Source of the DNA: Patellaria atrata CBS 101060
Lineage: Eukaryota; Ascomycota; Dothideomycetes; Patellariales; Patellariaceae
Direction of reading: 5' to 3'
DNA: 64,000 nucleotides
NCBI GenBank assembly: GCA_010093705.1
Contig: MU006091.1
Coordinates: forward strand, 1,735,038-1,799,037
A model generated the notes under the pieces. That model saw only the letters and a program-made list of their open reading frames with translations, had not been told where the DNA came from and did no database searches. Made by a program: the position numbers and the translations under genes. Positions 1 to 11,427 of this stretch are shown here, piece after piece. Position 1 is the first letter of the stretch. Each line of letters begins with the position of its first letter.

Positions 1-2
1 CG

Positions 3-152
3 GACTGGGAAAAGTTTGCGAAGTTTGGAATGTGTTCGGTGATACTGCTTCCGGAGTTGAGGAAAACATATTCGCAAAAGACGGATCCGGTTCGATTACG
101 AGACTGGATAGATAGGGGGCAAAGAGTTCCGTATGTTACGAAGAAGTATTAA
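3..152 (+). CDS. 3' end of an unidentified protein-coding gene (partial)
   Basis: One frame is open from the first bases of the window to a TAA at 150-152 and gives 49 residues rich in Lys, Arg and aromatic residues, ending VPYVTKKY. The other two forward frames hit stops at once or give unlikely protein. It reads like the C-terminal tail of a real protein whose body lies to the left of the window. It converges on the CWC2 gene, so the roughly 490 bp between them would be shared 3' sequence. I do not recognise the family and assign no function. Confidence 0.4.
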   Translation, partial: DWEKFAKFGMCSVILLPELRKTYSQKTDPVRLRDWIDRGQRVPYVTKKY

Positions 153-639
153 TGCTCTTGATATGGATTCGACGCTGTGGATCCATGGATGCTGTACATA
201 ATTGTATAATTGTAAGGATATAACCTGTACATAGTATAGACTTCGTCATGACTCGGTAAACTAGAAAATCGATTGTAACCAAGGTTGATTTCATGTACTA
301 GTGCTGCATAACACTACAATAGTTGGAATTTGTGTATCACTGCTCATCTACCTGATCCACGCTGGTAATTTTATATTACCACTCAAATTTCATCACATCT
401 TATTCCCTTCCGGAATAGAGTGAAATTTTTCCTTAAAGTAGTTCAATCCACTTCAAAAACTAGGCGTCAAACTGCTCACATTCGATATGGTACTTGAATT
501 ATTAACAGTGTATAGCAGTACTTCCTATTGCCCAATGTAATATTGCATAAGTAGAAGAAATTGGGCAAAGGAATATTTTGCCAGTTAAGAGTTTTATAAT
601 ACAACTATTCTTTGCACTGCGGCAAACATGCATGGTATC

Positions 640-1842
640 TCAATCACTATCATCATCGCTTCCATATCCAACCAAGGGCCCTGAAGGTTTCTGGACTGGC
701 TGTGACGTTGAGAATTTCACTGGCGTTCCCAACATCTGGTTCTTCAGAGTTGCTAGAACGGAACCTGACAATATGCCACCATTTTCTATTGCCTGAGGCT
801 CCTTGATTTCATACTCTCTCCCAGCATTGCTCTCCTCAATCATCAATAACTGCTCATCAGTGAGTGCTTCACCATCCCCATGCTCTAACGCAGCCTTTTC
901 TTTGGCATACCAAACATCATCCGAAGCTTCGTAGCCTTGCAATCCAAAACTACCTTCGATCTTCCGCCGCTTCTTCTGTTCGGGGTCTCGTCCTTCAATC
1001 TCAGCGACGTAGTCTGCGGGTAGTGCTCTTCTTATGGCTTCAGCGGCCTGCTCTTCTATCTTTCTCGCCTCTCTCTTTTGCGCCTGCGGGTTTGGATCTA
1101 CTGTCGCCCATCGCACATTAAGGACTTCATTATGATCTAGCGCTTGATGGGCCATGGCCTCTTTCGCAAACTGTGAATTCGCTTCGTTGGTGTAGGTTAC
1201 GAATGCAACACCACGTGCATTCAGAACGCGTATACGGTCTACTTGGCCCCATTCTTGAAAATGGCGGGCGACGATTTCTTCGATATCGTCAGTTACATGG
1301 ATACGACCTACGTATAGCGTGCGATTTTGTCTCATAAAGCTGCCCACACCTCCCATATCATCCCGGTAGTCGCTGTGCTTGTCGCGCCCGAAGCAGTCGA
1401 CGTTCGGATTGTATAGATCATGAAGGCCTGGTAGCCTGTGCAGATATTCGCATTCCTGACCCTTGGGACATAAGCCCCGCGCGAAGAACAGACAAAAGTA
1501 GCTTCCGGGTACACGGTCTGCACGGGTGTAACCGCTGTCGCGAGCAATGTTACAGCGTGAGGGAGCCGCAGTTTTTGAAATGTATTTGTCTTCACGATCG
1601 CCGCCCGACCATTTGTTATACCAGATATTGAAGATGGTACCAGTTTGTGGCGGAGGTTCGGATTTGAAAGTACTGGGATCGACTTGAGGACGAGCCGGGC
1701 GCCTCTTTTTGCGGATGATCTTCTTAACTTTCTTCTCTGGGTTGGTGGTTGTAAGAGCGGTTGATGGAGGTGGTGAAGCGGTTTCAGGGAGCGGAGATGT
1801 CGTTGATGTGGGAAGTACGGGAACTGCCTCTACTTCAGCCAT
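640..1842 (-). CDS. cwc2: Pre-mRNA-splicing factor CWC2 (CCCH zinc finger + RRM)
   Basis: Intronless gene of 400 codons. In yeast and fission yeast this protein (Cwc2/Cwf2; RBM22 is the animal relative) sits in the NineTeen complex and contacts U6 snRNA near the spliceosome active site. Seen here: a low-complexity N-terminus with a basic stretch (KKIIRKKRRPARP), then a Torus/CCCH region at about residues 80-150 with Cys and His spaced as in CLFFARGLCPKGQECEYLH. A canonical RRM follows at about 175-250 with RNP2-like TLYVGRI and RNP1-like GVAFVTY. A charged helical tail ends in GYGSDDDSD. The start ATG is the first in the frame. The order CCCH then RRM and the length match fungal CWC2. The gene is divergent from UBC1 and convergent with the partial gene on the left. 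Confidence 0.95.
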   Translation of the reverse strand: MAEVEAVPVLPTSTTSPLPETASPPPSTALTTTNPEKKVKKIIRKKRRPARPQVDPSTFKSEPPPQTGTIFNIWYNKWSGGDREDKYISKTAAPSRCNIARDSGYTRADRVPGSYFCLFFARGLCPKGQECEYLHRLPGLHDLYNPNVDCFGRDKHSDYRDDMGGVGSFMRQNRTLYVGRIHVTDDIEEIVARHFQEWGQVDRIRVLNARGVAFVTYTNEANSQFAKEAMAHQALDHNEVLNVRWATVDPNPQAQKREARKIEEQAAEAIRRALPADYVAEIEGRDPEQKKRRKIEGSFGLQGYEASDDVWYAKEKAALEHGDGEALTDEQLLMIEESNAGREYEIKEPQAIENGGILSGSVLATLKNQMLGTPVKFSTSQPVQKPSGPLVGYGSDDDSD

Positions 1843-3759
1843 GATGGAAGAAATCGGTTTTGTTGGGAGAGAGGGTGAGAGACGCGTTGGTTATTATTTG
1901 GTATATCTTTCAAAATTTAAAGCTTTGATGCGTTCAGTCGAACTGTCGAATCATGATATGGCCCGTGCGCAGTAGACCAGCAAAAACCCTAGGCTTATTA
2001 CAGGTAGCTTAGAACACTATAAATATCATATTCCTAATTTTATAAGTATGTAAGTATGAAATCAGTCCAATACGCTCTATAAAGCCCTTTTTGATATAAT
2101 CCACATAGACCGACATGTAAATATACTCAAAGAGATTTTTAGAACTACTGCCCTGTACTCTTATAGAACCTTTTTTAGGACCAGAGATATGTGTTTTCTT
2201 TTTGCTTGCATACATACATATGTCTCCCATTTGATCCCTCTTGATCGCATTTGAACACCCAACATACCCAGGTGACGGTGGTGGCCCTATCATTGGAATA
2301 GTAACTCGCGAGAGACTGTAAATAAGGTACTTATGAAGGGAAGCGGAATCAAAGTACTGTGCCATCTGTCCTAAGCAAGAAGTGCTCAAAGTGATAGAGA
2401 AACATATTAGAAGGTAGCTAAAAACCTAAGTCAAGAGTGAGTTGCTGCAATACGGCTTTGTAGACGGTTTTAGCGTACAAAAAGGCGCGCACTGCTTGTT
2501 ATATCAATCTCCATGGTGACGACAAGAACCATTTCGTCGCTTATAGATATCCTTGAGCCACTTCTAAACTAGTATTAGTTTCTTCGGCTGTAGTTAGATC
2601 ATGAGCACCATCAATTACTTGGAAGCGAAATATGTTACCCGTTCAAGAGCTAAAGTGTGGGCTTATGAGAAAATTCCAGTCCTCTCTCCAGAGAGACGTC
2701 CACCATTTGTGTAGAGCATATCTTGAGGCCTGTGAAGGACGTGAACCATTTCCTGTTGCGGATACCGTGGGTGGTTTCCTTTGCTCGGGATGGTTCTTAC
2801 AGTACCACATTGATTCTCCCTGAGCAGTTTGCTGGATGGTTCGCACTGTGGGTTTCCTCTTATACCTATTCATCTGTACCGCTCTTTCTAGGGTGAACGC
2901 CTTTCTCTATACCCCTGGGGTATTATCTCGTCTGCATCTCGAGGTGATATTTGAAGGTGTTTCGAGGGTTTCTCAGTACAGTAGTAGGGTTCTGCATCGC
3001 CGGGGGAGGAGGGTTTCTAAGGATATGTGGGTCAATGTGATGTGGAACCATTAAGTATCTGAAGAGTATCTCCCGGGTCATTAAGATGTTTAGGAAGTAA
3101 TCAATCTATGTTATAAGATATAATCATTGTAAAATGATTGGTTATCTAAAGATAACAATAGGAAATGGTATTGCTTGACTCGTGGAGGATAATGAGGTCA
3201 AGCTGTACTAATACCCCTTAATGAACGCAGAGATAGTCAACTGTACTGTACAGTAAGCCAGCAATGGTAAGTAGGTGAGCCACGTAGAACTACAGTAGAA
3301 TATCTCCAACTATTCCGCCAACTTCGACCGAGTCTACGTTCTAAAACCTCCATCCCAATGTGAACTTCTGCCTAGCAAACTTTCTGTTTGACTATATTGT
3401 CTTCCATTTAACAGCTCCGCCTCGGTCAGCTTCCTTCCTCCGCAAGGCTGCAGCTTCCTTCACTTTCACTCAAGAGCCTCTTCTTCTTGCTTCGCTTCCC
3501 GTCACTAATTTTCATTTGACTCTCACTCCTTCACCTTTCACTTCTGACCTCTCAATTGATTCTAAGCTTGTGAAGGTGGTAAACCCCCTACGTCAATGAG
3601 TCATGCCTTAAATACGCGCAGCTGACCATCACAGTCCTTTTCTGCTTCTCTTCTCCAGACGTCTTACCTTGTACTACCTCTCTCCGATCCCGCCTCTCAA
3701 GGGAGACAGCATCATCTGCATTTACTCTCCAACCAATCTCTCATTCACTCGCGGGCAAG
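1843..3759. other. Intergenic region between divergent CWC2 and UBC1
   Basis: About 1.9 kb without a gene I can support. Several small open frames exist on both strands (for example 2009-2389 minus), but none shows a family motif. The 350 bp before UBC1 (about 3400-3750) are pyrimidine-rich with many CTTC and TCTC runs, as is common in promoters and leaders of filamentous fungi. Confidence 0.5.
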
Positions 3760-4608
3760 ATGGCTGGTAACAGGGCTCGACGCATCACGAAAGAAATGAG
3801 CGATGTGCAAAACGATACTCACTCTGGAATATTTCTCGAACCATATAATGATGACGATCTCACGCGTCTCAAAGGAACCTTTAAGGGACCACCTGACACG
3901 CCTTACGAAGGCGGCCGGTTCGAAGTTGATATCCGTATTCCCAATGAGTATCCGTTCAGGCCCCCTGTAATGAAATTCCAGACAAAAATCTGGCATCCCA
4001 ATGTCTCTAGTCAAACTGTAAGTGAACCGCAATCTACATGTCTCTTTGGTGCTGATGTTACAAGGGTGCTATCTGCTTAGACACCCTATCTAGCGCCTGG
4101 TCTCCAGTCCTGACTCTCAAGTCTGCTCTGATCTCTCTACAATCGCTTCTCAGTTCCCCTGAACCGAAGGATCCCCAGGATGCTGAAGTCGCGGGTATGC
4201 TCATCAAGAATCCTGCCGAGTTCGACCACAAGGCGCGTTCGTGGGCTGTCAAATATGCTGGTGCTCCAAAGCGTGAGGTTGGTGAGAGCAGCGGTGGAGC
4301 AACCGCGGAGTCGATCAAGCGCAAAGCCCAAGAGGCAAAAGAGAAGGAAGAAAAAGCCAAGTTGGCACAGTGAGTTTCCCTTCGAAACAATTGCCATTGT
4401 GAAATATACGCAGTTCGCTCATTAAAGCTCCAGGTATCACGGCTACAACAAAGACCTAATCGATCGTTTCGTAGCAATGGGTTTTGACGTCCCCTCTGTG
4501 GTCTCTGCGTTTGAGTTCGTGGGAATCGACAGGATGAATGGGGAGGATTACGAGTTAGAAGAGGCGTACATGGGTGACATTACCGCACGTCTATTTAATG
4601 AGGCATAA
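3760..4608 (+). CDS. ubc1: Ubiquitin-conjugating enzyme E2 of the Ubc1/UBE2K type with UBA tail
   Basis: Three exons (3760-4017, 4065-4369, 4434-4608) give 245 aa. Introns of 47 and 64 nt have GTAAGT and GTGAGT donors and AG acceptors in matching phase. The first 150 residues are a UBC fold with the HPN tripeptide (IWHPNVSS), and the catalytic Cys is about residue 90 in [14 protein letters not shown], which is created across intron 1. A Lys/Glu-rich linker follows. The last exon encodes a UBA domain ([19 protein letters not shown]), the mark of Ubc1/UBE2K, which elongates Lys48-linked ubiquitin chains and acts in proteasomal degradation. All expected residues are present. The gene converges with VPS45. 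Confidence 0.95.
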
Positions 4609-6164
4609 TTAGGCGGCATATACCCCCTTATGACATGAGATTGTAATTTATCATAACAGCACATCACAGGTGTCCGGCGTACGGAGCGCCAATATGAATC
4701 TTCTTGCTTTCAGTTCTTCAATGAAGATGAGTAGATTAATCTTCGTCTGTACTAAAATCTCTGATGAAGTTCCTTGACGGATTCACTGATAGTCCGTGGA
4801 TGATAATGCCTGTCATTCAGTAACAAAACATTTGTTACCACTAATCCTGATTGGATTTCTCTTTTTGCTTTTATGAAAATTAGCTCTTTCCACTTCCCCA
4901 CGCCAGATTTCACATCCTTTACCGTTGTTTTACTCTATACTGTACGTTCAGGTTTCAAAAGGTGTTTACTCAATTGCTGGTATGCTTCCCATTCTAGGCT
5001 AAGCTTCACACCTGTTCCCAGACTCTACAACTAGAATCCTCCGTTGCTATATCCTCGGTCCGAAAAGTATCCTACTCTATCAGTAGTATTCTCCTTTAGT
5101 GAGCCCTCACCCTCAAATGGATCTCTGATACCACTTCAAGCATATCGTCGACCGTATACCTATTTCCGAATATCCTTCCGTCCTACGAGCGATGTTCCGC
5201 TGCACTATACACCCACTCTCACAACAGTCTTTGACACTACGGGTTACGTTTCTCCTCCATAATATTCTGTCTCCAGGCAATCTCGTACTTTGTTTATCTC
5301 CCCCTTCCTAATTCCTGCTCGCTCTTGCCATCGTTTTCTACTTTCTTATGCAGCAAAAGTGAGACCGTATTGAGACCTACTCGCGCGAATGGTCCGGCTG
5401 TATAAAAAAAATATGGACCGTACCATACTTTCGATGCTTTAACCACCCAGTAGTCCTTCGACAAGCGCGGAGAATTAATGGGTGTAGTTATGAAAGGGGT
5501 AAAGAGACTATACCCACCGCTACCCCCTATCAATAAACCGATAGTATGATCTCCAAGCTCCCCATATATACCTACAGAACACTTCATTATGCTTTGAGAT
5601 ACGAAGGAAACTCTCCACGGCGAGATGTGGATACCTAGAGATCTTCAGACTAAATTGTATTCTAATGCAATCATGTCAGGACAAAGCCAATGTTCATGCT
5701 GGATGACGTTTCCAGGATTCTGTTTCATAGGTGACGCTTCTCGTATTTATATTTAATAAGAAATCCTAGGGTGAGTGTCGAGATTCTATTACTTGCTAGT
5801 TAGTAAAGAAATTGAAGTGGAAGGGCCCTTTTGCCTCATCGATATCATAGTATAAATCTATATTTGATACAGTCAAGTCCCACGCTTTCCTGAGTGCTCT
5901 TGATACATTCTTGACTTCCTGTACAGCATAATTAGACGCCGTATTGAAAGCTAGGTTGTCCATACTAACCAGTCTCGCAAGGCCATTCGCTACTCTCACA
6001 GGTAAGTATGCAGCTTTTCAAACGAGGAGCATAACCCAGGTCAAGGACTCGCTTTATTGGTTATATACAAATGATAATAACAGGTTCTCGCTCAATTAAG
6101 ATGCAAATTGACCACTCAAACCTGCTTTAGCAGGAAACCAGATATTACCTCATCGTTTTATCGC
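4609..6164. other. Intergenic, convergent 3' sides of UBC1 and VPS45
   Basis: 1.55 kb between two gene ends. Short open frames (5044-5262 plus, 5294-5587 minus, 5796-5999 minus) lack recognisable motifs. I see no RNA gene or mobile element here. Confidence 0.45.
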
Positions 6165-8206
6165 TTATCTGCCGATTTCCTTTCTTAACCTCCCTGTTGC
6201 TGTTGTAGGAGTTGGTTCTGGCCACGAGTCAACTGCATCCTCCACTTCGTCCAGGAAACTCCTGCTATTATGTACCGTAGTTCCCCCAAGTACAACTCTT
6301 ACACCCGGTGAGCTTGCATTGACCTGGGCAACCATCTTAGCTTCTTCGTACGTAGTACCTCCGACCATAAAGATGATGATATCTTGTGGTTTATCCCGAG
6401 TCACACCTCCTCCATCGACAAACGGGTAGAGCTGATCGCGTAGACGGCCCTTGATGAGATCTTGTAACGTACTCTCGAGTCTTGGAGAGTGTTGGGTATA
6501 TACATTTTCGACACCTTTGAGGCCCTTAAAACGATCGCGAGCGCCACCAAAGAGAGATCCGGATTGGAAAAGTTCCGGGATACCGCCAGTACCAGCCGGA
6601 ATTGCCTGCAATGAGTCATGATAAGCAAGGAGCTTTGGGATTAAACCGATTCGATGACGAGACAAATTCCCAGCTACGGCCAGAAGGTCCAAAAGCATGG
6701 GCGTAGAATTGGATGGATGCTTAGCGTAGCGAAGAGCATAGATAGCCGTTAGTCGAAGTTTATTGTCGGGCGGGATGTTTGCAGATTGGATCAACTTTTG
6801 CAGTGTCTGTGTGCGGTGAGCAGGGAGCAGGGAGCATTGATTGGACTGATAATAAGCTACCTTGAGGTCATTCGAATGATTATCATTACAAGCAAGACTT
6901 TGTTCTAACTCGCTGACATCGAGAAGGCTGTCTTCTCCTACTCGTTTACTTAGTTCCCCTACAAGAGTCACGTGTTTGGTAACGTTTCCAGAGAGTTTCC
7001 GGAACTCTGGATATTCTTCAACAAAACGTTTCATATCTGAAATAGACTCCAGCTTCGAAGTGCCTTGTTGTTTGGAGGCGAATTGCTCCACGTAATCCTT
7101 CGCATTTTGGCCTAGATCGCCGAAATTTAGATACATGTTCTTTTTGAAGAAGGGGTCTTGATCTTGCGACAGAACGATTTCCTAGCCCAAACCATAAGTT
7201 ACTCCGTATATCTGAGTAAGACAGCGATACATACCTTTAACTCTTGCCTCACGTCTGGAACGTCTGCCAGACTTACTCTTCCATTCTTGATTTCGAGGAG
7301 TTCATGGACCATGGCCTGATATGTCCATTGTGTTAAAAGGGGTGTAACAGGGTCGTCCCGGCGATCGATAATCAACAGAATAGGAGGAGTATCAGTCTTC
7401 CTAAAGTCGAAGAGTTGCTCTTCCTGCGTGATCTGGTACCTAACTTCAGATGCAAGCTTTTTCGAAAGGAGACTGCTCTTTTGATACCGAATAAGGGGTT
7501 TCTTCTTCAGAGACAGCAATAAAGCAATGACGCCTTCAGTTGCTCTTTGTAATGCGTCCTGATTCCACATATCCGGGCTACGACTCCATAGCCGTTGCTC
7601 GATATTCATAGACATAAGATCGGGATTTATGACCAGGTAGTCTGCGAAATATTCCTGCACGGCACGTACAACCTCGTGGTCATCAGCTTCTGCCAGTCGT
7701 TCAAGGGAGGACTTCCGTATGATATTGCTGAAGTCTAACCCCGTAAGTAATGGCCATTGACCTCCTCGGATAGCTTGCACCTTACAGATATGATACTCCC
7801 CATACTTCGGCTCCCTCAACTCGTCGATAAGGGATTCAATGGAATCCGGTGAGGGTCGTACGAAACAAAGACAACGGAGGTGCCGCATTTTCTCCCGCGC
7901 GGGGCTGTCTAAGCGGCTATGTGGTCTGTTAGAGTCTGTTTCCTAAAACTGACTTGTGAGAACCGTACTCAGTGAGATAAACTTCGTGGTTGAGCAAAGC
8001 TGATTGCGTGGTTGCGGTGGAAAGAATTGAGACCTGGTGCCAAATTAATCGCTACCCCTAACCGTGCAAGGCAGAAAGATAGACAAACCCACAGTCTCAT
8101 TATCCAGCAAGAGTATTTTCATCTTCGCAGCCGGCATGCCTGATGCCGCGTCTCCAGCTGACACCATTTTAGTGATGTAGCCGGAGACGGCTTGAACGAT
8201 ATCCAT
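6165..8206 (-). CDS. vps45: Vacuolar protein sorting SM protein Vps45
   Basis: Sec1/Munc18-family protein that binds the syntaxin Tlg2 and promotes SNARE assembly for Golgi/endosome-to-vacuole traffic. Five exons on the minus strand, in transcript order: 8206-8093, 8033-7969, 7916-7786, 7734-7235 and 7181-6165, giving 608 aa, the usual Vps45 size. The start is MDIVQAVSGYITKMVSAGD, the classic N-terminus. Conserved blocks include KMKILLLDNET, SALLNHEVYL, LRCLCFVRPS, LLIIDRRDDPVTPLLTQWTY and IIIFMVGGTTYEEA. All junctions keep phase. The third intron (7735-7785) is 51 nt, a multiple of three with no stop, so its retention would add 17 residues. The gene shares a roughly 480-bp divergent promoter region with the PhyH gene. 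Confidence 0.95.
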
Positions 8207-8687
8207 GTCAGTGTTGTCCCGCTATGAATTACGACCGTTATTGTTTGACTAGAAAGATAGCAGTGAATGAGCTGCTTCTTCTATTCAGTATTCGTTGTGG
8301 TACTTTGTAGTTTATGTTGGTATATGTAAAGATGTTTCGCTAACGTAATGTAAGATAGTGACGGGACGAGAGCTCTGACTCTGTGCGTTAGATGTCAGAT
8401 GCGATAAGATAAAGCAGACGTGGACAACACAAAGTTAATACCCCATTACAGTATGAGTATTAGTGGAGGTCCCATCAGTATGTAATAAAGTAAGGTAAGG
8501 TGTAAAGTCTGGTATAAGCAATTATACTAAAATAAGGTACCTTTACGGTAAGGTAGTTCTAGCCATATATTACGGCAGACATTACAGCTTCCCCGCATTA
8601 TTAACCCATAAAAATTAGAACTAGTTCATGAGCTCTTGATAGTTCTACAAGAAGTAGCTCCCAAATTTAACTCAATAAAACAACATC
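8207..8687. promoter_or_regulatory. Divergent promoter region of VPS45 and the PhyH gene
   Basis: The two genes start head to head 481 bp apart. The segment is AT-rich with several TAAGGTA-like repeats (about 8490-8570). I see no convincing TATA box at a fixed distance for either gene. Confidence 0.4.
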
Positions 8688-9587
8688 ATGTTCACAGAAG
8701 CGTATACGAACGGAACCAAACCACCGTCTTTCGCAGATACCCTCTCTCGTGATGGCTACGTTCTCATCCCTTCCGTCCTCTCACAGTCTGAGTTGACAGC
8801 TCTTCGTTCTGCCTGCAACGAAGCCACAGCTCTAGCACGTGCAGGCAAATGGCCGTATATTCGCACTCTACCAAAGCAATTCCCGCCCTGGCCCTCAGAT
8901 CCCTCATCTGGTATATGGGGTGTGCAACATCTGATGCATCCATCCATGCCAAACTCCGCCTTGTTCACAAAGTCTTACTTCATGGATAAGATAACAGAAC
9001 CGGTGAAGGAGATCATAGGTTGCGAGCAGGAGGATCTGGTCATGGAGTTATATAACTTGCTCGTCAGACCCGACAAGGACTTTGAGCTGAAATGGCACCG
9101 CGATGACATTCCCGCCATGGCCACGCCCGAAGAGGAGCTGGAGAGGCTGAACAAGCCCGCATGGCATGCCCAGTGGAATCTAGCGCTATACGACGACAAG
9201 AGCTTGATAGCTGTCCCAGGTTCGCATAGAAGGGCAAGAACTGATGCTGAAAGGAATGCAGATCCTTTCGAACGAAGCTTGGAAGGACAAAGACCCGTTG
9301 AAATGAGAGCCGGTGATGTGGTATTTTATAATAATAACATATTACATAGAGGAGTTTATGACCATGATGTGGAGAGAATGACCCTTCATGGAAGCATGGG
9401 ACACCGGAAAGCTAACAAGGAGAGAGCCAGAAATGTACTGCAACATGGAGTAGGAATATGGGTGGACCAATGTGATTTCAGTACCTTGGACGGTCATCTG
9501 CAGGAAAAAGCTGAAGCGATGAGGAAGAGACTGGTGGAGCTAGGGACCGTGAGTGGCGACGTAGGATTCTTTGCTGAGAACGAATGA
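8688..9587 (+). CDS. Phytanoyl-CoA dioxygenase (PhyH) family Fe(II)/2-oxoglutarate oxygenase
   Basis: Single-exon gene, 299 aa. PhyH-family enzymes are double-stranded beta-helix oxygenases using Fe(II) and 2-oxoglutarate. Seen: an N-terminal block DGYVLIPSVLSQSELTALR, the H-x-D iron ligands at about His137/Asp139 in LKWHRDD, the distal His at about 220 in NNNILHRGVYDHD, and a downstream Arg (VERMTLHGS) of the type that binds 2-oxoglutarate. GSHRRARTDAER between them fits the family. The substrate cannot be told: fungal members range from phytanoyl-CoA hydroxylases to secondary-metabolite hydroxylases. No peroxisomal C-terminal tripeptide is present (ends FFAENE). No biosynthetic partner gene is adjacent. 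Confidence 0.85.
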   Translation: MFTEAYTNGTKPPSFADTLSRDGYVLIPSVLSQSELTALRSACNEATALARAGKWPYIRTLPKQFPPWPSDPSSGIWGVQHLMHPSMPNSALFTKSYFMDKITEPVKEIIGCEQEDLVMELYNLLVRPDKDFELKWHRDDIPAMATPEEELERLNKPAWHAQWNLALYDDKSLIAVPGSHRRARTDAERNADPFERSLEGQRPVEMRAGDVVFYNNNILHRGVYDHDVERMTLHGSMGHRKANKERARNVLQHGVGIWVDQCDFSTLDGHLQEKAEAMRKRLVELGTVSGDVGFFAENE

Positions 9588-10012
9588 TTGGCATCTGTCG
9601 GCCCATATACGCTGACGAACAGCTACTGGGGAAAGTCCTCATTGCGTAGTACGTATTCAGTCCATTGTCTGTACTGTCAATTCCTAGGGCACATAGTGTC
9701 ATTTGTACGTTTTCGTCTTCTTTACACAGGAATTCGGGAGTATCTAGAGAGCGAGTTATGCAGTAAGTACGTTTATAAGATGTAGCGTTGAGTTTTCTAT
9801 CCACGTGGAAAACCTTTGTGCGGTTTGGCTCTTCTGTGCAAAAACGTTAGAGGACAGTTTGAAGTCACCGTAAAATAGGTGGGAAAATACCACGACGAGA
9901 AAGATCCAAAGTGGGATTGGGTTGAGAACCAAGCTGAGCAGGATACACATACCTAGTCCATCCATCTAAAGTACATGATCAATCGTGAAGACTTTTAAGT
10001 GATCACAAATAT
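9588..10012. other. Convergent 3' region of PhyH gene and ureF
   Basis: 425 bp between two stop codons. Nothing recognisable beyond presumed 3' untranslated sequence. Confidence 0.4.
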
Positions 10013-10927
10013 CTAAGAGTTGAATATCCGGCTATAGAGCTTCTCATGTCTTCCAACCCAAAGGTCCATAACAGGAACACTTTGTCCCGCATCTTCGATC
10101 TTGCGATCCCATTTCTCTTGCACGAGATCGTTGATCTGATTTTGTAAATCTGAACTCGCTAGGACTGCTTGTGCTTGGTAAGGACCCATAACGCTAGATC
10201 TTACTGCAGCACCGAGAACAGTCCGAGCATGGGAGAACAGAAAGAGATAGGCGGACTCATATAGAGGGACATTGAGGACTAATGTCACAATACCCCAGAG
10301 AGGGGCCAGATGACCGTTGGACTGCCATTCTACACCTTGTATACCACCGTGTCTAAGAGATTTGTGAAATGATGATAGCACCTTCACAGACTCGACATGG
10401 TCTAAAGATCCTTTATGATGTTGCCGATAGCTACGGTCCCATACTCCTATCAACGCCTTACCCTGGGCTACACTAGCTCTTCGGGCAACTGTGCACGGTG
10501 TGCTTGCGTCAAAGTCATTATCCAGGTCTTCTAATGTATTGGGATATCTATAGGCGTTGAGGACGTATGGTAACGCGGTACTCGACAGTGTAGATAGCGA
10601 CAGACGGAGAAAATTGTAAAAGGATGGAAGTTGTGATGCAGATAGCGGAGAAGGACGATGGTGTGCAAGGTACGATTCGAGACCACTACTGAAAGCGAAA
10701 GATCCCAAGGGGAGTTGCGAGTCGGCTAGAAGAAGGAGTGTATGTAGTGCTGAAGTATTTGAGGAATTCGCCATGCCAATTGCTGCGTTCGGTCTTTTGA
10801 GCTGCGGCGAATTGTCGATAAGGACATCGCTCGACTGATCACGCCGATTACTTGGTTTAGGGTTCAGTCGGTTTCTTGCAGTTTGAAGTTTCTGTTCAAG
10901 GTCGGCAATCTCATCTTCAATAGTCAT
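10013..10927 (-). CDS. ureF: Urease accessory protein UreF
   Basis: UreF works with UreD and UreG to load nickel and CO2 into the urease active site, so this gene implies a functional urease elsewhere in the genome. The model runs from the ATG at 10927 (MTIEDEIADLEQKLQ), giving 304 aa without introns. The open frame continues upstream but only from a TTG, so I chose the ATG. An N-terminal coiled-coil-like stretch precedes the UreF domain, whose hallmark is LLLLADSQLPLGSFAFSSG followed by LESYLAH. Helical blocks with SLSTLSSTALPYVLNAYR and GAAVRSSVMGPYQAQAVL also fit. It is convergent with the PhyH gene; no other urease gene is near. Confidence 0.9.
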   Translation of the reverse strand: MTIEDEIADLEQKLQTARNRLNPKPSNRRDQSSDVLIDNSPQLKRPNAAIGMANSSNTSALHTLLLLADSQLPLGSFAFSSGLESYLAHHRPSPLSASQLPSFYNFLRLSLSTLSSTALPYVLNAYRYPNTLEDLDNDFDASTPCTVARRASVAQGKALIGVWDRSYRQHHKGSLDHVESVKVLSSFHKSLRHGGIQGVEWQSNGHLAPLWGIVTLVLNVPLYESAYLFLFSHARTVLGAAVRSSVMGPYQAQAVLASSDLQNQINDLVQEKWDRKIEDAGQSVPVMDLWVGRHEKLYSRIFNS

Positions 10928-11427
10928 TGCAAGAGTTCTCTGATACAGTAAGCTTCTCGTCCATTGACGCGTCGTGTTGGAGTAGTGTCGGTATAGAGTT
11001 GTGAGGGGCGGGATGACAGCATGAGAGTACAGCAAGCCGAGCAATCTAATAAGGTAGAAACTTCATATTATAAGGCTCTAATAGATATCATGGTGCAATG
11101 ACCGAATACTAATCACATTTGCCTTATAAGAAGCTACACCTGTCATGAGCATTGTAGAACAAGATAACGCCCTGCAATGCCGTTGATCATTCTACTATCA
11201 TGACCTAATTCCACCACCTGGCAAGAAAACACCCTAATAAGGATACCCAACTCCGTACAAAACATAGTACCTTAAGTGAAAGCCATTCTCTCCCTCATTG
11301 CATGACCATACGATAGATTTACTGGAAATCTTGGTAGGTGGGGATGTCATCTAACAAGACTGTGTAGCAGAACTGCAATGCAACTAACGGGATGGCATCT
11401 CCAATCTTAGAAGAACGCGAGCGGGTC

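Noticed and set aside
2009-2389. 126-codon open frame on the minus strand upstream of UBC1
   Set aside because: No motif and low-complexity composition; it overlaps what must be promoter sequence.
5796-5999. 67-codon open frame on the minus strand near the VPS45 end
   Set aside because: It lies downstream of the VPS45 stop with no family similarity or splice link.
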